Assembly (NCBI GenBank): GCA_012728875.1
Contig: JAAYEF010000029.1
Coordinates: forward strand, 109,485 to 173,484
DNA length: 64,000 nucleotides
Origin: Candidatus Cloacimonadota bacterium
GTDB taxonomy: Bacteria > Cloacimonadota > Cloacimonadia > Cloacimonadales > Cloacimonadaceae
Direction: 5' to 3'
The translations under genes were made by a program, and so were the position numbers. Shown here piece after piece: positions 34,799-43,870 of the stretch (its first letter is position 1; every line of letters begins with the position of its first letter). A model generated the notes under the pieces. That model was given only the letters and a program-made list of their open reading frames with translations. It had not been told where the DNA came from and did not search any database.

Positions 34799-37690
34799 TC
34801 ATTTTAAAATCACCATCTTTTTGCTTTGGGTCAGGCTGGGAGTGTTCAGCTTGTAGAAATATATGCCGCTGCCGACAGTGCTGCCATTGCTGTCGCGACC
34901 GTTCCAACGGTAGCTGTGGCTGCCTTGTGGAAGGCTTACTGTTTTTAAAACCTGACCTTTGGCGTTGAAAATAGTGAGGGTTCCGGTCTCCCCTTCCTTG
35001 ATGGATACTTCGATGTTTGTGACCTCACCAAGCTTGAACGGATTGGGATAGGCGTTTTTCAAGGTGGTAACATCAGGGAAATCGGGAACTTCTTTGAAAA
35101 CTGTGACGCTTACCGAACCATTGAGATTTCCGCCAAAATAGTCGACAGTTTCCAGCCAGTAGTAATAGGTTTCGCCCATCTCCACAGTGTTGTCGATAAA
35201 GCTGTAACTCTGTGGGGCTAAAGTGTTTGTGGCAGGGATAAGTTCATCGGTAAGTGGGTTGGCTGCAGCCGGATCGGGATTGACACTCCGAAACACACGG
35301 TAGCCCAGCATCAGGTTTTCGTTTTGGCTTTGCCAATTCAGTTCAACATTGTTTGCCGCATCGATCGTGGCGGAAAAACTGTTCAAATCCACATTAACAA
35401 GGTCGGGGGCAAATTCATAAAAAGATCTTAAACATGGGTATCCGCCGTTGAAGGAATGTGATACATCAGGAGCCCAAATTTCCCAGTCCCAGCCAATATA
35501 GGTATCTTCGCCATGCGGAAACACCATTTGAGCAGTGAGACGCCCTTCGCCGCCATCGCTGGTCGTTTGTCCGGATTTTTCGATGTCCCAATAGCTGTCG
35601 ATGATTTCGCCACCATCAAGATAATTACGTCCAATCAAACCACCCGCGTTTTCAGTGCCTGTGGTTGTTCCAATGCTGTAACAGTTGCTTACGGTAACGC
35701 CATTTGAGATCGACCCAAGCAATCCGCCGACCCATTTTACACCAGAGACCTCTCCAGTGTTATAACTGTTACCAAAACTGGCCGTGCCATTTGAAGAGAT
35801 CGATCCAGCCAATCCGCCTGTAGAAGTTGCTCCCGAAACTTTCCCAGTATTGTAACAGTTGTTTAGCGTGCCTCTTAAATATAAAGATCCAGCCAGACCG
35901 CCTGTGGGTGTTGCTCCCGTGACGTTTCCGGTGTTGTAACAATTACTGATACTCGAATCGACCTGTCCAACCAACCCGCCTGTATAACCAGCTCCCGTGA
36001 CTTTTCCGGTATTGTAACAATCACTTAGCGTAACCAGCGAATAATATCGTCCAGCCAGCCCGCCTGTATAGTCTGCTCCTGTGACATCTCCAGTGTTGTA
36101 ACAGGCCTGCATGGTGCTTTCACGGACTTGTCCAAACAAACCACCTGTATCGCTGTGGGAGGCAGTTACTTTTCCCGTGTTGTAACAGTTTGTGATTGTA
36201 TCCAAATAGCTGTATCCCACCAAGCCACCCGTTTTACCATAACCAGAACAGTTAACGTTTCCCGTATTATAGCAGTTTGAAATCGTGAGTGATGTGCTGC
36301 TTGACACCAAACCTCCTGCATCGCTGGGACAGGAAACATTTCCCTCGTTGTGGCAGTCTTGGAGGCTGCCGTTTGAGTTCAATGCCACCAAACCTCCCGC
36401 TATTCTATTGCTAAGCACATTTCCGGCGTTCCAACTTGCTATAATGGTTCCATAATTGTTGCTCCCCACCAAGCCGCCGACATAATATTCTCCTGTCACA
36501 ATTCCCTTGCTGTGGCAATCAACGATGCTGCCTTCGTTCAACCCCACCAGGCCGCCAACGGTATTGACTCCATTAACGCATCCACTGCTTGAACATTTTT
36601 CCAGGGTTCCATAACTTAGCATTCCCACCAAACCACCAGCATCCCTGTATGTATTACTCACGCTTCCGCTGCTGTGGCAATCGTATAGATAGCTATTGGG
36701 ATAGCTGCAGCCCACCAGGCCACCAGTTCGCTGGTATCCGCTAATGTTCCCAGAGGAGTGACAGCCATCGATTCTGCCATAATTTTCCCCAACCAAACCA
36801 CCGGCATTGGACGATGAGGACAGGTTTCCGCTTGCGTAGCAATCCATGATGGTGGATTTGTTCCGACCCACCAAGCCCCCAGCGACGAGGTATGAATTCG
36901 TCACAATCCCGGTGCTGTGACAGTTTCTGATGACGGCATCACTGTGTCCAACCAAACCGCCGGTGGTGTTCGTACCCGAAACGTCTCCGGTGTTTTGGCA
37001 ATTTCTGATGGAACCTGCTCCACCATTGCTATTGCCAATCAGTCCGCCGATATTCAGACTGCCTGAGATGTGTCCGGAATTGGAGCAATCTTGGATGAGC
37101 CCACTATCATTGTATCCCACCAAGCCGCCTGTATGATGATTACCGACCACGTTCGCCATGTTGCGGCTACTTCTGATGGTCCCCTTGCTGAAACCCACCA
37201 AACCGCCCACTCGATGGTCACCATGGACAGTACCGACATCGCTACAGCAGTTTCTGATGCTGCCTTCGCTATAAGCCACCAAACCGCCCACATAATCTTT
37301 GCCTCTCACATCAATGTTTTGAATGTCCAGATTCCGGATGCTTCCTGCCAAATAACCGAAAAGACCTTGAAAAAGACCATCGGGTCGATCGATGCGAAGC
37401 CCTGAGATCAGATGATCATTGCCGTTATAGTTTCCTTCAAATTTTGACTGGGCGTCTCCAATCGGCTCCCATCCTTCGTCCTCATTGTAGGGAGCCACGT
37501 CCAAATCGATATCAGCTGTTTGAACAAACCACGAAGCCAGATGGTTTCGCACCTGGTTCAAATGCTCTGCCGTAGCCACCTGCCAAGGGTCCTGCGGAGT
37601 TCCCGAACCGCCTGCAAACTGGGCATATATGGGAAATGAAATCACAGATATCAGAGCCAGCAAACTCCAAAACAGCTTTCTTGTCTTCAT
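34799..37690 (-). CDS. Secreted GLUG-repeat protein with FN3-like and FlgD-type C-terminus (GLUG4)
   Basis: 963 residues from ATG 37690 (GGAAGGA upstream). Signal peptide MKTRKLFWSLLALISVI...YAQ, then FAGGSGTPQDPWQVATAEHL and a long array (~residues 95-700) of GLUG motifs of the form GGLVG..SGSI.NCYNTGNVTG. After it come an FN3-like domain (VDLNSFSATIDAANNVELNW region) and a C-terminal FlgD/T9SS-like module (YPNPFK...YRWNGRDSNG...GIYFYKL...KKMVILK). It is the last and longest of four tandem paralogues and the only one with this C-terminus. Probably an extracellular beta-solenoid adhesin or surface protein. Confidence 0.85.
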   Translation of the reverse strand: MKTRKLFWSLLALISVISFPIYAQFAGGSGTPQDPWQVATAEHLNQVRNHLASWFVQTADIDLDVAPYNEDEGWEPIGDAQSKFEGNYNGNDHLISGLRIDRPDGLFQGLFGYLAGSIRNLDIQNIDVRGKDYVGGLVAYSEGSIRNCCSDVGTVHGDHRVGGLVGFSKGTIRSSRNMANVVGNHHTGGLVGYNDSGLIQDCSNSGHISGSLNIGGLIGNSNGGAGSIRNCQNTGDVSGTNTTGGLVGHSDAVIRNCHSTGIVTNSYLVAGGLVGRNKSTIMDCYASGNLSSSSNAGGLVGENYGRIDGCHSSGNISGYQRTGGLVGCSYPNSYLYDCHSSGSVSNTYRDAGGLVGMLSYGTLEKCSSSGCVNGVNTVGGLVGLNEGSIVDCHSKGIVTGEYYVGGLVGSNNYGTIIASWNAGNVLSNRIAGGLVALNSNGSLQDCHNEGNVSCPSDAGGLVSSSTSLTISNCYNTGNVNCSGYGKTGGLVGYSYLDTITNCYNTGKVTASHSDTGGLFGQVRESTMQACYNTGDVTGADYTGGLAGRYYSLVTLSDCYNTGKVTGAGYTGGLVGQVDSSISNCYNTGNVTGATPTGGLAGSLYLRGTLNNCYNTGKVSGATSTGGLAGSISSNGTASFGNSYNTGEVSGVKWVGGLLGSISNGVTVSNCYSIGTTTGTENAGGLIGRNYLDGGEIIDSYWDIEKSGQTTSDGGEGRLTAQMVFPHGEDTYIGWDWEIWAPDVSHSFNGGYPCLRSFYEFAPDLVNVDLNSFSATIDAANNVELNWQSQNENLMLGYRVFRSVNPDPAAANPLTDELIPATNTLAPQSYSFIDNTVEMGETYYYWLETVDYFGGNLNGSVSVTVFKEVPDFPDVTTLKNAYPNPFKLGEVTNIEVSIKEGETGTLTIFNAKGQVLKTVSLPQGSHSYRWNGRDSNGSTVGSGIYFYKLNTPSLTQSKKMVILK

Positions 37691-37706
37691 GTCAAAATCC
37701 TTCCAT

Positions 37707-39626
37707 TTATTTAAGCACCACCAACCTGGTGCTGGCAATGTTACGGTTTCCTTTTTCCAAAGTCAACAGATAAACTCCATTGGGCATAAGTTTCCAAGCC
37801 TCACCGGGCAGTTCAAAGGTTTGCTCTTTATTGAAATATAGAATCTTTGCTGAATATAATTTCTGACCGCGGATGTTGTAGATGGTGTAGCTCAAATCAT
37901 CCCCCAGGTCGTTTTTCACCGAGATGGACGGCTTCTGACTGGCAGGCTGCGGATAAGCGCTGATGCAGGCTTCAGGGATGGGTTCAACAAGGTCGTGATT
38001 GCCAACTTCACCATAAAAATACTTCAAATACGGATAGCCGTTGTTTCTTGTTTGATCCACATCCGGCGCCCAGATTTCCCAGTCCCAAGCCACGTAAGTA
38101 TTGTTGCTGTGAGGAAATTGCATCTGAGCGGTGAGTCTTCCTTCGCCTCCACCGCTTCTGGTTTGTCCGGATTTTTGAATGTCCCAATAGCTGTGAACAA
38201 TGCTGCTGAAATCGTTGATATTCAGCCCAATCAAGCCCCCGATGCCAATTTCGCCTGTCACTTCTCCGTTGCAGTAGCAGTTGGAAACCGTGGAAGTATA
38301 AGAATTCCAAGCCAAGAGACCTCCCACAAATTCATATCCCCAAACGCATCCTGTGCAATAGCAATTGTCTATGGAACTGCCATTGCTCTCGCCCACCAAA
38401 CCGCCAATCCTCCTGGTTCCAGAGACATCTGCACTGTTATAGCTGCTTGTGATTGAACCAACCTCGATCACTGCCACCAATCCTCCCACGATTATATGAC
38501 CTGAGATTCTTCCGGTGTTGTAGCTGTTTATGATGGAACCATTGACCAAGTGTCCCACCAAACCACCTGATCGATCAACACTGTAGATGCCTCTTGTGTT
38601 ATAGCAATTGTTGATATCGCTGGCTTCGTTATAACCCGCCAAACCTCCAGCCATATCGCTGCCTGTGACGGCTTTGGCGTTATAGCTGTTGCTGATGTTT
38701 CCAAAGACGTTATAGCCCACCAAACCGCCAACCCAGCTTGTCCCCCTGATGATTCCGGTGTTGTAACACTCACTGATGGCGCCTTGATAATTGTTCCCCA
38801 CCAAGCCGCCAATATAATATTCTCCCAAAACATCACCTGTGCTGTGGCAGTTGATGATGTCTCCGTGCTGATTTAAACCGATAAAACCGCCTGTGTGGCT
38901 GTGACCAGTTACGTTTCCGCTGCTGTGGCAATTTTGGATGGAAACTCCATCATTAAAGCCCACCAAACCGCCCACAGCCGAAAAACCGTTCACATCCCCG
39001 GTGGCATGGCAGTTGTTCATGTAGCCTTGATTAAAGCCCATCAAACCGCCGACCCGGTCTCCGCCCGTGACGTCCACCGTGCTATAGCTGCTGTTGATGC
39101 TGCCTTCATTAAAGCCCACCAAGCCGCCGACATACCATTCTCCTGCCACGATTCCCTTGCTGTGGCAATTAACGATGCTGCCTTCGTTCAAACCCACCAA
39201 GCCGCCGACATTTTCAAAACCCTTCACGTCAATTTCTTCCAGCCCCAGGTTTTTAATGGTTCCATTTGAAAAACCAAAAAGGCCTTGGTTGTCCACTTCA
39301 GGTCTATTGATGTAAAGCCCGGTAATGCTGTGTCCATTTCCGTTATAAACGCCTTGGAAGCTTGGTCCAAAATAAGGTTGCCGATAAGGTTTTCCAATCG
39401 GCTCCCAGCCTTCACCCTCATTGTAGGGAGCCACGCCCAAATCGATATCCGCTGTTTGAATGAAACAGGACTCCAGATAATTTCGCACCTGGTTCAACTG
39501 CCCTGCCGTTGCCACCTGCCAAGGGTCCTGCGGAGTTCCCGAACCGCCTGCAAACTGAGCAAACAAGGAAAATGAGAGCATTGAAAACAAAGTCAATGCC
39601 AGCCAGAACAGATTTCTTTTTTTCAC
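37707..39626 (-). CDS. Secreted GLUG-repeat protein (GLUG3)
   Basis: 639 residues from GTG 39626, seven bases after AGGAG; the longer frame would have no signal peptide at its start. Signal peptide VKKRNLFWLALTLFSML...FAQ, then FAGGSGTPQDPWQVATAGQL and ADIDLGVAPYNEGEGWEPIG, then GLUG repeats (GGLVGFNEGSINSSYSTVDV style) to ~residue 480. C-terminal sorting-type module: SAYPQPASQKPSIS...LSYTIYNIRGQKLYS...PNGVYLLTLE...RLVVLK. 16 bases separate it from GLUG4. Confidence 0.85.
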   Translation of the reverse strand: MKKRNLFWLALTLFSMLSFSLFAQFAGGSGTPQDPWQVATAGQLNQVRNYLESCFIQTADIDLGVAPYNEGEGWEPIGKPYRQPYFGPSFQGVYNGNGHSITGLYINRPEVDNQGLFGFSNGTIKNLGLEEIDVKGFENVGGLVGLNEGSIVNCHSKGIVAGEWYVGGLVGFNEGSINSSYSTVDVTGGDRVGGLMGFNQGYMNNCHATGDVNGFSAVGGLVGFNDGVSIQNCHSSGNVTGHSHTGGFIGLNQHGDIINCHSTGDVLGEYYIGGLVGNNYQGAISECYNTGIIRGTSWVGGLVGYNVFGNISNSYNAKAVTGSDMAGGLAGYNEASDINNCYNTRGIYSVDRSGGLVGHLVNGSIINSYNTGRISGHIIVGGLVAVIEVGSITSSYNSADVSGTRRIGGLVGESNGSSIDNCYCTGCVWGYEFVGGLLAWNSYTSTVSNCYCNGEVTGEIGIGGLIGLNINDFSSIVHSYWDIQKSGQTRSGGGEGRLTAQMQFPHSNNTYVAWDWEIWAPDVDQTRNNGYPYLKYFYGEVGNHDLVEPIPEACISAYPQPASQKPSISVKNDLGDDLSYTIYNIRGQKLYSAKILYFNKEQTFELPGEAWKLMPNGVYLLTLEKGNRNIASTRLVVLK

Positions 39627-39645
39627 GTCAAACTCCTTTGATGGC

Positions 39646-41298
39646 TCATTTGAGCACCACAAGCCTTGAGCTGGCGATTCTTTGGCTGCCTCTCTCCAAA
39701 CTCAAGAGGTAAACGCCATTGGACAAAAGCTTCCAAGCTTTGCCGGGCAGCTCAAAACTATGTTCTTTACCCGAATTTCCCAGCTTGGTGGAATACACTT
39801 TCTGCCCGCGGATATTATAGATACTGTAGCTCAATTCACCCGCCACTTCGCTTTTGATGGAAACCGTCGGCGCTTTGAAAGCCGGCTGGGGAAACGCGCT
39901 GATAGAGGACTTTGGCAGCGGGGCAATAAGATCATCGTTGCCAACTTCATCATGGAACACCCTCAAGTAGGGATAACCGTTGTTTTTGGTGAAATCCACA
40001 TCCGGACCCCAATACACCCAGTCCCAATACATAAATGTGTCATCGCTATGGGGATAAAGCATTTGAGCCGTGAGACGCCCCTCGCCGCCAGAGCTTGTTT
40101 GTTGACCTGATGTCTCAAGGTTCCAATAGCTGTGGATGATGAAACCAGTCTCAAACCTGCCCACCAAGCCGCCTGTCTCCAGATCACCTGTCACGCTTCC
40201 AATGCTGAAACAGTCTTGCACAGTATTATCAAGATTAACCCCCGCCAAGCCGCCGACAACCGAAGTCCCCGTAACATCCCCGCTGCTGTAGCAATTCTTG
40301 ATGGGTCCACTGTTTATCCCAACCAAACCACCCACTTTGCTGACGCCTTTAACGTCCCCGCTGCTGTAGCAGTTTATGATATACTTCTTGCTGCTACCCA
40401 GCAGACCGCCGACCCGTTCTTCACCCGCAACGTTTCCTGTGCTGTAGGAATGCCAGATTTTTCCTTCATTTGATCCCACCAAACCGCCAACATCGTTGTT
40501 GCCTGAAACGGTCCCGCCGCTGTGGCAAAACCTGATTGTAACCCAGTTAACGCCAGCCAAACCACCAACTTTGTAATCTCCAGAGACATTAGCGGTGCTG
40601 TAACTATCATTAATTGTCTGGCTATATCCCACCAAACCTCCGACTTGTGTATTGCCGCTCACTTCTCCTGTGCTATGGCAAAAGCTGATGTCGTATCCAT
40701 ATCCCGCCAAACCGCCGGTATTGTTTGCACCTGATACATTCACTGCGCTATGACAGTTGCTGATTGAGTTACAGGCTCCCGCCAAGCCGCCGGTACCATT
40801 ATTACCGTTCACGTTTCCTGTAACAAAGCAATAGCTGACGGTGGTAATTGAGGAATAACCGACCAAGCCGCCGGTGTCGTTTCTGCCAGTCACATCAATA
40901 TCTTCAAGACCCAGGTTTTGAATGGTTCCTGAAGTTATATAACCAAAGAGACCTTGACAGCTATCAACGGGTCTATTTATATATAGCCCCGAAATCACAT
41001 GTCCATTTCCATTGTAGTCACCTCGAAATATCAGTTGATAATTCGCTTCTCCAATCGGAACCCAACCTTCGCCTTCGTTCCAGGGGGGAACCCCCAAATC
41101 GATATCCGCTGTTTGGATGAAATGCTTGTTCTGATGGTCTGGACCAAGGTAATTACGCACGTTGTCCAAATGCTCTGCCGTGGCAATCTGCCAGGGGTCA
41201 TCCTGGGTGCCGGTTCCACCTGCGAACTCAGCAAACATCAGTGTAGAAAGCATTGATAAAACAATCAATGCCAGCCAGAACAGATTTCTTTTTTTCAT
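39646..41298 (-). CDS. Secreted GLUG-repeat protein (GLUG2)
   Basis: 550 residues, ATG with AAAAGGAG seven bases upstream. Signal peptide MKKRNLFWLALIVLSML...FAE; same header (FAGGTGTQDDPWQIATAEHL, QTADIDLGVPPWNEGEGW). About ten GLUG-type units (GGLVGYSQTINDSYSTANVSG style) follow, ending with the HSYWNLETSGQ...GGEGRLTAQM block shared by all four paralogues. The C-terminal module is nearly the same as in GLUG1 and GLUG3 (YNIRGQKVYSTKL, ASSRLVVLK). 19 bases lie between it and GLUG3. Confidence 0.85.
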   Translation of the reverse strand: MKKRNLFWLALIVLSMLSTLMFAEFAGGTGTQDDPWQIATAEHLDNVRNYLGPDHQNKHFIQTADIDLGVPPWNEGEGWVPIGEANYQLIFRGDYNGNGHVISGLYINRPVDSCQGLFGYITSGTIQNLGLEDIDVTGRNDTGGLVGYSSITTVSYCFVTGNVNGNNGTGGLAGACNSISNCHSAVNVSGANNTGGLAGYGYDISFCHSTGEVSGNTQVGGLVGYSQTINDSYSTANVSGDYKVGGLAGVNWVTIRFCHSGGTVSGNNDVGGLVGSNEGKIWHSYSTGNVAGEERVGGLLGSSKKYIINCYSSGDVKGVSKVGGLVGINSGPIKNCYSSGDVTGTSVVGGLAGVNLDNTVQDCFSIGSVTGDLETGGLVGRFETGFIIHSYWNLETSGQQTSSGGEGRLTAQMLYPHSDDTFMYWDWVYWGPDVDFTKNNGYPYLRVFHDEVGNDDLIAPLPKSSISAFPQPAFKAPTVSIKSEVAGELSYSIYNIRGQKVYSTKLGNSGKEHSFELPGKAWKLLSNGVYLLSLERGSQRIASSRLVVLK

Positions 41299-41317
41299 GT
41301 CAAACTCCTTTTATGAC

Positions 41318-42814
41318 TCATTTGAGCACCACAAGCCTTGAGCTGGCAATTTTCCGGTTCCCACTTTCCAAGCTCAAAAGGTAAACGCCATTGGAAAGCT
41401 GCATCCAGGCATCGCCCGGCAGTTCAAAGCTTTGCTCTCTGTTCGGGTTGCAAATTGAGGCGGAATACACTTTCTGCCCGCGGATATTATAGATACACCA
41501 GCTCAGCTCACCCGCCGAATCGCTTTTCAGGGCAATCTTCGGTTTCTGGCTGGCTGGCTGTGGAAAAGCCCGGATGGACGATTCCTGTGGTGGAGCGATG
41601 TGTTCAACAATGGCAACTTCGTCGGTCAACGCTCTTAAATATGGATAGCCGCCGTTGATGGAATGTGACACATCTGGCGCCCAAATATCCCAGTCCCAGC
41701 CGATATAGGTATCATCGTCATGGGGGAAAACCATTTGAGCGGTGAGCCGCCCTTCCCCGCCTTCGCTGCTTGTTTGTCCTGATGTCTGAACGTTCCAATA
41801 GCTGTTTATGATTTCACCGGAATCATCATAGTTATAGCCAAGCAAACCCCCTGCGTCGCTTATGTTGGGCACGGCGCCAATGCTGAAACAGTTTTGGATG
41901 GTGGCAAAATGAGAATTCCAAGCCACGAACCCGCCGGCGTAATCATCGGCTGATACGTCTCCAGTGGCATAGCAATTTTGAATGCTGGCCAAATAGCCGT
42001 TATAACCCGCGAACCCGGCAATCTTTCCCTGACCCGAAACAGTTCCCGTGCTATAACTTCTACTGATTTCGCCAATATTATAGCCCACAAAACCGCCCAG
42101 CCATTCATTGCCCAAAACTTCTCCAGTGTTATAACAATTCTGGAGGGAGCTATCATAATTGAACCCCACCAAGCCGCCAACGATGTTGTTGCCACACACC
42201 TTTCCGCTATTGAAGCAATCATCCAAGGCGGCAAAATTGTAATTCCATCCCACCAAGCCGCCGGTGAAATCTCCGCCCTGGATTTCCGAGACGTTGTGAC
42301 AGGCGGAAATGGTTCCAGAATTGACTCCCACCAGCCCGCCCGTGAATTTTGAACCAGATACTGTTCCCGTCACACATTGGCAGTTCTTCACGGTGCCCTG
42401 GTTAAATCCAATCAATCCACCAGTCTGTTCTCCACCCGTGATATTAATGTCCACAAGCCTCAGGTTCCTTATTTCTCCTTGAAAATTCTTAAACAGACCA
42501 ACTCCTTTCTCATTGGGTCTGTTGATGTAAAGTCCAGTGATGGCATGCCCATTACCGTCGTAGGTCAAATGGGAATCTTGATATGTCTCTACAGGTGTCC
42601 AGCCCCCACCATAATTCCAAGGTGCCACGTCCAAATCGATATCCCTGATTTGCACAAAACAGGAATTCCGATAAGCCGCCACTTGGCGTAAATGAACGGG
42701 CGTGGAAACCCGATACGGGTCTTCCAAGGTTCCTGATCCGCCTGCGAAAGAAAATAAGGGAATAGATGATGAAAACAGCATCAAGCTGAACCAAAAAAGG
42801 GCTTTCCTGTTCAT
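41318..42814 (-). CDS. Secreted GLUG-repeat protein (GLUG1, first of the operon)
   Basis: 498 residues, ATG with AAAGGAG upstream. Signal peptide MNRKALFWFSLMLFSSSI; header FAGGSGTLEDPYRVSTPVHL; GLUG units (GGLVGVNSGTISACHNVSEI style) in ~110-340; the SYWNVQTSGQTSSEGGEGRL block; C-terminal module with IRAFPQPASQKPKI and RLVVLK. It is the most divergent in the header. The leader (TTTGAC-ATG after AGGAG) and the 3' ends of the paralogues are nearly the same in DNA, showing tandem duplication. Confidence 0.85.
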   Translation of the reverse strand: MNRKALFWFSLMLFSSSIPLFSFAGGSGTLEDPYRVSTPVHLRQVAAYRNSCFVQIRDIDLDVAPWNYGGGWTPVETYQDSHLTYDGNGHAITGLYINRPNEKGVGLFKNFQGEIRNLRLVDINITGGEQTGGLIGFNQGTVKNCQCVTGTVSGSKFTGGLVGVNSGTISACHNVSEIQGGDFTGGLVGWNYNFAALDDCFNSGKVCGNNIVGGLVGFNYDSSLQNCYNTGEVLGNEWLGGFVGYNIGEISRSYSTGTVSGQGKIAGFAGYNGYLASIQNCYATGDVSADDYAGGFVAWNSHFATIQNCFSIGAVPNISDAGGLLGYNYDDSGEIINSYWNVQTSGQTSSEGGEGRLTAQMVFPHDDDTYIGWDWDIWAPDVSHSINGGYPYLRALTDEVAIVEHIAPPQESSIRAFPQPASQKPKIALKSDSAGELSWCIYNIRGQKVYSASICNPNREQSFELPGDAWMQLSNGVYLLSLESGNRKIASSRLVVLK

Positions 42815-43529
42815 AACATGCTCCTTTTATATCCAAAATTATGGTTTTATCCAGTTTTTTTCAAGACGTGATGGACTCCCAAATCCTGTATTTATCAGGT
42901 TTTCAATGCTCACTCTATGTTCTTTGACAAAAGCTGATTTTTCCTTGATAAGAACCAAATGCATTGCGTATTTCTTTTTCTTTTCTGTCAAGATTATTTT
43001 TAATTTTGTTTGGAACCCCGCAGCAGAATGGAGAAAGTATTTGTGGTGCTGCCACTGGCTACGTAGCTTTGAAACAGCTTTTTTTATGATGAAAGCCGGA
43101 ATATTTTCGCAGAAAGAACAAGATTATAGGCTGATTAATCGTTTATGGAGAGTACATCCACTCAAGCGTAAAGCCTTCGCCTCCAAAGCGTCTCCATTGC
43201 TTCAGGCTTGAGCATTTACCTGCATTGACCATCCTGAATCTTGTTTCAAAACCTGCATCACTTCTTAATCAAGCCTTAATCAAGTCTTAATAATTAACGC
43301 TTGATTAAGGCTTGATGATCACTTGATTAACGCTTTCGGACAAGGTTGACCCGTCCTGAACCAGGTTGACCCGAAATCTAAATTGGAGTAGATGCATTTA
43401 GGCTTGAGGCTACAATATTCCTGACAAAGATCCATATAACATAAAATACGGGGACAGCGCCGACTTGAAAACCAAAAATTGTGCTTGACAGCTAAGCCCT
43501 TTTTTACGATGTGGTTCAAACAAGCAAGT
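42815..43529. other. 715-bp gap with repeat copy 3, upstream of tRNA-Leu
   Basis: This is the upstream region of the minus-strand GLUG operon and must hold its promoter. It contains palindromic repeat copy 3 and IS-end motifs (43226-43371), then ~150 unique bases to tRNA-Leu. A TTGACA at 43485-43490 with TACGAT at 43505-43510 may be the tRNA promoter, though the 14-base spacing is short. No supported gene. Confidence 0.55.
43226..43371. repeat. Palindromic dispersed repeat, copy 3, with IS-end motifs on both sides
   Basis: TGACCATCCTGAA at 43226, then the core with arms AATCAAGCCTTAATCAAG (43267-43284) and CTTGATTAAGGCTTGATG (43300-43317), then TTGACCCGTCCTGAACCAGG at 43346 followed by TTGACC. 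Same orientation as copy 2, so copies 2 and 3 are direct repeats bracketing ~8.8 kb with the GLUG genes. Confidence 0.85.
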
Positions 43530-43617
43530 GCTGAAGTGGTGAAATTGGTATACACGCTAGTTTCAGGGACTAGTGAGCAATGAGCTCATGGGGGTTCGAG
43601 TCCCCCCTTCAGCACCA
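43530..43617 (+). tRNA. tRNA-Leu(CAG)
   Basis: 88 bases. Acceptor GCTGAAG pairs with CTTCAGC before discriminator A and an encoded CCA (43615-43617). The anticodon stem CTAGT/ACTAG encloses loop TTCAGGG with anticodon CAG at 43564-43566. A long variable arm (GAGCAATGAGCTC) identifies a class II tRNA, and the T-loop is GGGGGTTCGAGTCCCCC. It reads CUG codons. It is next to the GLUG island and may have served as an integration landmark. Confidence 0.97.
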
Positions 43618-43870
43618 TTTTTTTATTCACGGGTTTTTAGGTTTTTTGCAGGCTTTTTCCTGTTTTCAGATTCCATTTTTCCGCTTTTTTGCATCCGCTT
43701 CTCCCCCACTTTTGAACCCCTTTTTCGTGTAATAATTTGGCTTAGGATAAAAATAAAGATTGACGTGCAGACCAAAGCCGCAAATCCTTGCGCAAATGAA
43801 TAAAACAAAAATGAAAAACACCGATTTGAAGAACAGGGAACAGCGGGCGCATGCCCCAGGGAGCACGACC

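Noticed and set aside
34799..42814. Dense short DNA repeats that might be a CRISPR array
   Set aside because: The period follows codons for GLUG motifs in long intact reading frames with signal peptides; units vary in sequence and length and there are no constant repeats with unique spacers.
42836..43211. Plus-strand open frame upstream of tRNA-Leu
   Set aside because: Low-complexity Phe-rich translation without ribosome-binding site or motif; the region is the GLUG operon's upstream sequence.
43760..43870. N-terminal extension of the PIN-PhoH protein
   Set aside because: Polar sequence without similarity; the ATG at 43871 has AGGGAG and begins the conserved PIN motif six codons later.
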